Below, piece by piece: positions 6,504 to 9,769 of a stretch of DNA of 9,769 bases. The notes below the pieces were generated by a model. That model worked only from the letters and a program-made list of their open reading frames with translations. It was not told the origin of the DNA and did no database searches. The position numbers and the translations under genes are program-made. Source of the DNA: Ktedonobacteraceae bacterium (GTDB lineage: Bacteria; Chloroflexota; Ktedonobacteria; Ktedonobacterales; Ktedonobacteraceae); NCBI GenBank assembly GCA_017354095.1, contig JAFMRP010000109.1, positions 1-9,769 on the forward strand. Direction: 5' to 3'. The stretch's first letter is position 1. The number at the start of each line of letters is the position of its first letter.

Positions 6504-7388
6504 ATGTCAGAGAATGGTTCTCAGGATGAACGGATCTATCACTTGCTAGGTGTTCCGCTCCGATCAGGTTCACTTTATCCTGGAAGTGAGAATGATGCTC
6601 AAGCCTATCGGGATGTCCAGATCGTTCAGCGGTTGGCGGCCAGTGGGTGCCAGGTTGTTGATGATGGAGACATCGCTATTCCAAGCTATCTGCCTCATCA
6701 TAATGTCCCTCCGATTAAGAACTGGCCTGGACCACGTATTGCCTGGGAGTGTGTAGGTGAGAGTATTGATTCTTACTTGCGGCAGCCGGGACATATTCCT
6801 CTGCTCATTGGTGGTGACTGCAGCATGGTAGCCGGGACGACGCAGGCGCTCATGCGTGTGTATGGAGAGGATATCCATGTGCTCTACATTGATGGTGATA
6901 TTGATGGCGTTGCGCCTCAGCCTGATCGCTGCCAGAGCGCGGCTGCGATGGGGCTCTGGCTGGTAACGCATGCATCCCCCTTCTGGGCAGGCCCACCGTT
7001 GAAGCCCTCACAAGTTACCGTCGTGGGGTGGAGTAATACTCTGGATTCCGTGTATGAAGAAGGAATGCGATCTCTGTCTCTGGCTCAAGTGAGGCGTCTA
7101 GAGCCTACCAAGGTCGCGCAGCGACTGCTGCAAGCGCTTCCTGCCTCCTCTCCCGTTCTGCTCCATTTCGATATTGATGTCTTGAGTAAGCAGGAGATGC
7201 CGGCCGCGTATTTCCCTCATGCCGATGGATTGAGTTTTGCAGAAGTACAGGAACTGCTGAGCGTGATACTGGCTGACTCCAGGATACGTCTTATAGAAGT
7301 GACAGAATACGCATCTTTGCGTGACCTTGAGCAAACCGTCGTCTCCAGAATCGTTGATTTGCTCGCAGCAGTCCTGAAGAGGTCGTAG
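6504..7388 (+). CDS. Arginase/agmatinase superfamily protein with atypical active site
   Basis: A 294-residue protein, close to the usual 290-320 for ureohydrolases. The start at ATG 6504 is set by GGAGGAG at 6492-6498, five bases upstream; an in-frame TTG at 6471 is less likely. The fold landmarks are present: PLLIGGDCSMVAG (99-111), VLYIDGDIDGVAP (126-138), VTVVGWSNT (171-179), VLLHFDIDVLS (218-228) and RLIEVTEY (262-269). In canonical enzymes these sites read GGDH, DAHxD and DxD and bind two manganese ions. Here the first His is Cys106 and the His of DAHxD is Asp132, while Asp130, Asp134, Asp223 and Asp225 remain. The proton-shuttling HG motif aligns to AAMGL (147-151) and is also missing. 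I recall Cys in the GGDH position in other arginase-family subgroups, so the protein may still bind metal, but arginine hydrolysis should not be assumed. It converges on the DinB-like gene. Confidence 0.82.
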   Translation: MSENGSQDERIYHLLGVPLRSGSLYPGSENDAQAYRDVQIVQRLAASGCQVVDDGDIAIPSYLPHHNVPPIKNWPGPRIAWECVGESIDSYLRQPGHIPLLIGGDCSMVAGTTQALMRVYGEDIHVLYIDGDIDGVAPQPDRCQSAAAMGLWLVTHASPFWAGPPLKPSQVTVVGWSNTLDSVYEEGMRSLSLAQVRRLEPTKVAQRLLQALPASSPVLLHFDIDVLSKQEMPAAYFPHADGLSFAEVQELLSVILADSRIRLIEVTEYASLRDLEQTVVSRIVDLLAAVLKRS

Positions 7389-7466
7389 TATTTCCTCTGG
7401 CTTTTTCCATCTAAGAGATGAGCCGCTTCGAAGCTGAACATCTTCTTGCACTACCCATGTTTAGTT

Positions 7467-7504
7467 GAGTAGCACTGTTGAGAGGGTTCTCAAAGGTGCT
7501 ACTC
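7467..7504. terminator. 38-nt strong stem-loop between convergent genes
   Basis: GAGTAGCAC (7467-7475) pairs exactly with GTGCTACTC (7496-7504). After a 2x2 internal loop, TTGAGA (7478-7483) pairs with TCTCAA (7488-7493) around a GGGT tetraloop. It sits between the arginase-like stop (7388) and the DinB-like stop (7532), where a bidirectional terminator is expected. No long T-run follows on either strand, so termination may be weak or the hairpin may mainly protect the 3' ends. Confidence 0.5.
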
Positions 7505-7531
7505 GATACTTTGATCAGCAACATGGTGGGA

Positions 7532-8047
7532 TTAAATGGGATAGCCGCGTGCTCCCTGGAGTCCCTTGAGGCATGAGATCTCGCCGCACATGTTATCTAC
7601 ATGCCCAAGAACGAAACGGTTCAGGATGTAGCTTACCGTCAATTGCCCCAGGCCCAGACTGGATAGGTCGACGACGCGGGCCAGGTCATCATCGGAAAGT
7701 CGTGCAAGATATGCATCGGTGGCTGCGTGGACAGCCTGGGCATATTGGCGCAGTGCCGGCAGGTCCACTCGTACACTACGGGCCCACTCTGGAGTTGTTA
7801 GTGGTTGGATCTCACTCACTCCGGTCTTGCCAGCCCAGGTAGAGGCGTAGAGGGGGGCATTACCCTGGAGTGCCGTATGGATGGCGAGGTCTTCGCTGGC
7901 GATGGCGTGGACATATGTGGCGCTCAGCGGATTAGCCGAACCGGGGGGAGTCCAGTGTGCCTGTTCGGGGGTGACGTCCTCCATGGTTGATTCCAGGAAG
8001 CTGTGTGCCTGTTGAATCTGTTCTCGAAGAAGCGAGGTTGCATTCAT
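7532..8047 (-). CDS. DinB-like (DinB/YfiT superfamily) four-helix-bundle protein
   Basis: A 171-residue, mostly helical protein of the usual DinB-superfamily length. It starts at ATG 8047 with AAAGG seven bases upstream. Landmarks: LREQIQQAHSFLESTMEDVTPE at the N-terminus (helix 1, then the 'P..W.PPG..NP' loop, 27-40); SATYVHAIASEDLAI (43-57) with His47, a usual metal ligand; and LGHVDNMCGEISCLKGLQG near the C-terminus (148-166). The superfamily commonly uses three histidines to bind a divalent metal, with the last two spaced as HxxxH. Here His149 is present but the following position is Met153, so the site looks incomplete. Members are metal-dependent thiol-S-transferase-like enzymes (mycothiol or bacillithiol linked) or proteins of unknown role, often stress-related. 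No substrate can be assigned. The gene is transcribed away from the non-coding 8048-8467 region. Confidence 0.82.
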   Translation of the reverse strand: MNATSLLREQIQQAHSFLESTMEDVTPEQAHWTPPGSANPLSATYVHAIASEDLAIHTALQGNAPLYASTWAGKTGVSEIQPLTTPEWARSVRVDLPALRQYAQAVHAATDAYLARLSDDDLARVVDLSSLGLGQLTVSYILNRFVLGHVDNMCGEISCLKGLQGARGYPI

Positions 8048-8179
8048 TCGTTCGTAGCCTTTCTATATAACGGGTTTACTGAGGACTGTCGGATATTTTC
8101 TGGTAGTCCTCGTACACATTGGCTGCCCTTATGATAGAGGCGGATGGGGTGCCATTGTCAGGAAAAGTGCTGCCAAATG

Positions 8180-8208
8180 TTGCCAATTTTCTGCTGGTGG
8201 CAATTTTT
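8180..8208 (+). terminator. Terminator-like hairpin with no gene upstream
   Basis: TTGCCA (8180-8185) pairs with TGGCAA (8198-8203) across a 12-nt loop, followed by TTTTT (8204-8208). This has the form of a weak + strand intrinsic terminator, but no + strand gene ends before it. It may end a short RNA or a transcript reading through the DinB-like gene in antisense, or be fortuitous. Confidence 0.25.
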
Positions 8209-8227
8209 ACTTCAATCGTTGCCTGCC

Positions 8228-8241
8228 ATGTAGATCTACAT
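8228..8241. promoter_or_regulatory. 14-bp perfect palindrome, candidate operator
   Basis: ATGTAGATCTACAT is self-complementary over all 14 bases. It lies 181 bp upstream of the DinB-like start and 227 bp upstream of the HEAT-like start. Its right half ATCTACAT also occurs at 5100-5107, beside the MFS-leader palindrome. A dimeric regulator site is plausible but unproven. Confidence 0.35.
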
Positions 8242-8467
8242 TGAGCGGATGAGCAAACTTCGGCATAAACCATCATAGCATTCTGGCCCAGGTAATGGAG
8301 CGTCAACTGGCTTTATTCTTGCTTTGGAAGGGTATCGATAGCAAAGGGCGTGCCACTGTCGTGGTATGATACAATAGGAGGTAGTCCCTGGCCGCTCATA
8401 CATAGCAACATAGCACAATTCAAACAGCAGAGACTGGTAATTCTGTATTTGTAAGCGCGAGGTTATT

Positions 8468-9268
8468 ATGCATGACACGCTGTCTTCCCTGGTAGAGCGA
8501 GCCTTGACTGGTAACCGACGGCCCCTGGAGTTCTATCTACGTGATAACAGCAAGCTACCGGGACCAAGGGCAAACCTGGAACTGGCTCATGATATGAGCC
8601 ATCTGCTGGCTGCTGCCATTCCTCGCAACCCGGAGAGTGTTTACTCGCTGCTCAAATACTTTGCCAACGGTGATCGTCGAGCGGCTGCTGGCAATACTCC
8701 TGCGGAGTTTACGATGCTATGTGGTGTGATTGCCTATGGTATTTGTGCAGCTGCGTATGCGGAGTGGCGTGAGGAGACCATGACGGTACTGAGTCTCTAC
8801 GCGGCCAGCCCGCACTGGCGTGTGCGTGAAGGAGTGGCTATCGCCTATCAACATCTGCTTGTGGCCTGTTCTCAGGCTACATTTGAGCATCTTGGGTATA
8901 TGGCGACGCAGGGCGACTTTTTGCAGCAGCGAGCTGCTATTGCCGCTGTTGCCGAGCCCCCAATTCTTTATGCGACGGATATAGTGGATTCAGCCCTTGA
9001 TATTCAGCGCATCGTTCTGGAGCGTGTTCACTCGGTATCCACGGATGGACGTAAAAATGAGGGATTTCGTATTCTGCGTCGCACGCTGGGCTATACGCTG
9101 AGCGTGGTGACTGCGGCTGCGCCTGAGCGTGGCTTTGCCTTGCTGAGGGAGTGTGCTGGCTGGGATGATAAAGATATTCGCTGGATCGTCGCGGAGAATT
9201 TGAAGAAGAGGCGGCTGGCGAAATTTGTGGCTGACCGCGAGGATGTGGAGCGGCTACTGACCCGGTAA
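8468..9268 (+). CDS. HEAT-like alpha-helical repeat protein, function unknown
   Basis: A 266-residue protein, soluble and almost wholly alpha-helical in character. It starts at ATG 8468 with GAGGT four bases upstream. Repeating helical units with the HEAT-type pattern are seen at about 116-131 (HWRVREGVAIAYQHLL), 149-166 (GDFLQQRAAIAAVAEPPI) and 233-253 (DDKDIRWIVAENLKKRRL and following). 'W-x-VR-x-x-A' and 'D-I-R-W-x-V-A-x-N' resemble the units in AlkD-type DNA-alkylation-repair and other HEAT proteins. No catalytic residue set of a known DNA glycosylase could be placed, so the likely role is a protein- or nucleic-acid-binding scaffold. There is no signal peptide and no strong membrane segment. 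The next gene, for a THUMP RNA methyltransferase, starts 87 bp downstream on the same strand, so co-transcription is possible but not shown. Confidence 0.75.
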   Translation: MHDTLSSLVERALTGNRRPLEFYLRDNSKLPGPRANLELAHDMSHLLAAAIPRNPESVYSLLKYFANGDRRAAAGNTPAEFTMLCGVIAYGICAAAYAEWREETMTVLSLYAASPHWRVREGVAIAYQHLLVACSQATFEHLGYMATQGDFLQQRAAIAAVAEPPILYATDIVDSALDIQRIVLERVHSVSTDGRKNEGFRILRRTLGYTLSVVTAAAPERGFALLRECAGWDDKDIRWIVAENLKKRRLAKFVADREDVERLLTR

Positions 9269-9355
9269 GAGCATTGTGAGCCAGATACAAAATCAAGTTG
9301 TCGGGTGATGGGCGCCAGGAGAAATTTTATTTTAGATATATTGAAGAAGTGAATA

Positions 9356-9769
9356 ATGTCGCAGTTATATTATGTGATGACCATGCCGGGTCTGGAAACG
9401 CTGGCTTTTAGTGAGATTCGTGCCCACGTTCCCTCTGCTGAGCAGGTGAAGTTCGCGCGTGGAGTCGCACTATTTCGCGCATCCGCACCACCGGAGACGC
9501 TGCTGGAACTACGGACGGTTGAGGATGTTTTTGTGGCGCTGGCCCATATCAAAAGTCTGGGGCCGGGGCGCGATGCCTTGCGCGTCCTGCACAGCGCTAC
9601 TCTCAATACCGATATTGCGGGTGCTCTGCATCTCTGGCGACGTGCCCATAAGGGGTCGCATACCAAAACCTGGCGTGTCGTTAGCCAGAAGTCGGGCCTG
9701 CATGATTTCCGACGCGTTGATGCCGGTCAGGCTGTCAAGGACGCGCTGCATAAGGTACTGCCGCGTAAC
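9356..9769 (+). CDS. THUMP-domain RNA methyltransferase (THUMPD2/3- or TrmN-like), N-terminal part, 3' truncated by window edge
   Basis: The frame is open from ATG 9356 to the last base, giving 138 residues without a stop. An in-frame TGA at 9350-9352 limits the start; the ribosome site (AAGAAG) is weak. The N-terminus YYVMTMPGLETLAFSEI (5-21) is the typical opening of THUMP-containing SAM-dependent methyltransferases, where a 'PGLE..A..E' motif begins the N-terminal ferredoxin-like domain. TWRVVSQKSGLHDFRRVDAG (105-124) matches the core of the THUMP RNA-binding domain (F/W-R-V..., R..., with FRRVDAGQAV before the last helix). The catalytic Rossmann domain with the NPPY/DPPxG motif would lie beyond the window. 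Relatives methylate guanosine in tRNA, for example m2G6 in the acceptor stem. The exact target is not determinable here. Confidence 0.82.
   Translation, partial: MSQLYYVMTMPGLETLAFSEIRAHVPSAEQVKFARGVALFRASAPPETLLELRTVEDVFVALAHIKSLGPGRDALRVLHSATLNTDIAGALHLWRRAHKGSHTKTWRVVSQKSGLHDFRRVDAGQAVKDALHKVLPRN

Larger units (their letters stand above)
8048..8467. other. 420-bp non-coding region between divergent DinB-like and HEAT-like genes
   Basis: No credible gene is found on either strand. It holds an inverted repeat GAGGACT/AGTCCTC (8081-8087 and 8105-8111) near the DinB-like start, a hairpin with a T-run (8180-8208), a 14-bp palindrome (8228-8241), and TGCCA repeated at 8150, 8171, 8181, 8224 and 8351. 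TGCCATTGTC (8150-8159) and TGCCACTGTC (8351-8360) match in nine of ten bases. A perfect AGGAGGT at 8376-8382 has no start codon at a usable distance. Confidence 0.6.

Noticed and set aside
8376..8382. Perfect AGGAGGT Shine-Dalgarno sequence
   Set aside because: No ATG, GTG or TTG follows at a usable distance, so it is treated as chance.
8076..8478. Two minus-strand ORFs of 76 and 80 codons in the 8048-8467 gap
   Set aside because: No family features and poor start sites. A short recurring stretch (DNGTP / RQWHA in different frames) reflects the TGCCAyTGTC DNA repeat rather than a protein.
1..9769. Search for tRNA, rRNA, CRISPR arrays, transposases, integrases and toxin-antitoxin or defence gene clusters
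   Set aside because: None was found by eye on either strand; the genes seen are ordinary metabolic, transport and regulatory types.

Overview
The window looks like chromosomal DNA of a soil-type Chloroflexota, most likely class Ktedonobacteria. That is an inference from style: moderately high GC, a membrane-anchored WD40 propeller with repeated AWSPDG units, small single-domain accessory enzymes, short convergent and divergent gene pairs, and usable Shine-Dalgarno sites. No rRNA, tRNA, CRISPR array, transposase or phage gene is visible, so taxonomy cannot be fixed from this window.

Layout, left to right. (1) 1-372 (+) is the C-terminal third of a trans-polyprenyl diphosphate synthase cut by the window edge. 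It converges on (2) a 7-bladed WD40 protein (399-1634, -) with an N-terminal Tat-like or anchor helix. (3) A 374-bp gap (1635-2008) holds a clean 19-bp palindrome. (4) 2009-2704 (+) is a type I phosphoribosyltransferase-like protein and 2853-3497 (+) a dienelactone-hydrolase-like alpha/beta hydrolase. These two domains are known as one fused protein elsewhere, so they are probably functional partners. (5) A GC-rich hairpin separates them from a convergent MFS exporter (3642-4955, -). Upstream of the exporter, in the same direction, lies its probable regulator, a MerR-type protein (5150-5632, -) with a recognisable promoter at 5676-5707. (6) A small membrane protein (5870-6223, -) and an arginase-superfamily protein (6504-7388, +) are divergent, separated by interleaved inverted repeats. 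(7) The arginase-like gene converges on a DinB-like four-helix-bundle gene (7532-8047, -) with a 38-nt hairpin between them. (8) A 420-bp non-coding stretch (8048-8467) holds a 14-bp palindrome and clustered TGCCA motifs. (9) 8468-9268 (+) is a HEAT-like helical repeat protein. It is followed 87 bp later by the start of a THUMP-domain RNA methyltransferase (from 9356) that runs off the window.

Functional links that can be supported are the MerR/MFS regulator-exporter pair and the phosphoribosyltransferase/hydrolase pair. The other genes look like independent housekeeping or accessory functions. I do not see a multi-gene defence, biosynthetic or mobile system. The most unusual protein is the arginase-like one, which lacks several canonical catalytic and manganese-binding histidines. 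The most unusual DNA is the set of perfect palindromes and inverted repeats in the intergenic gaps.
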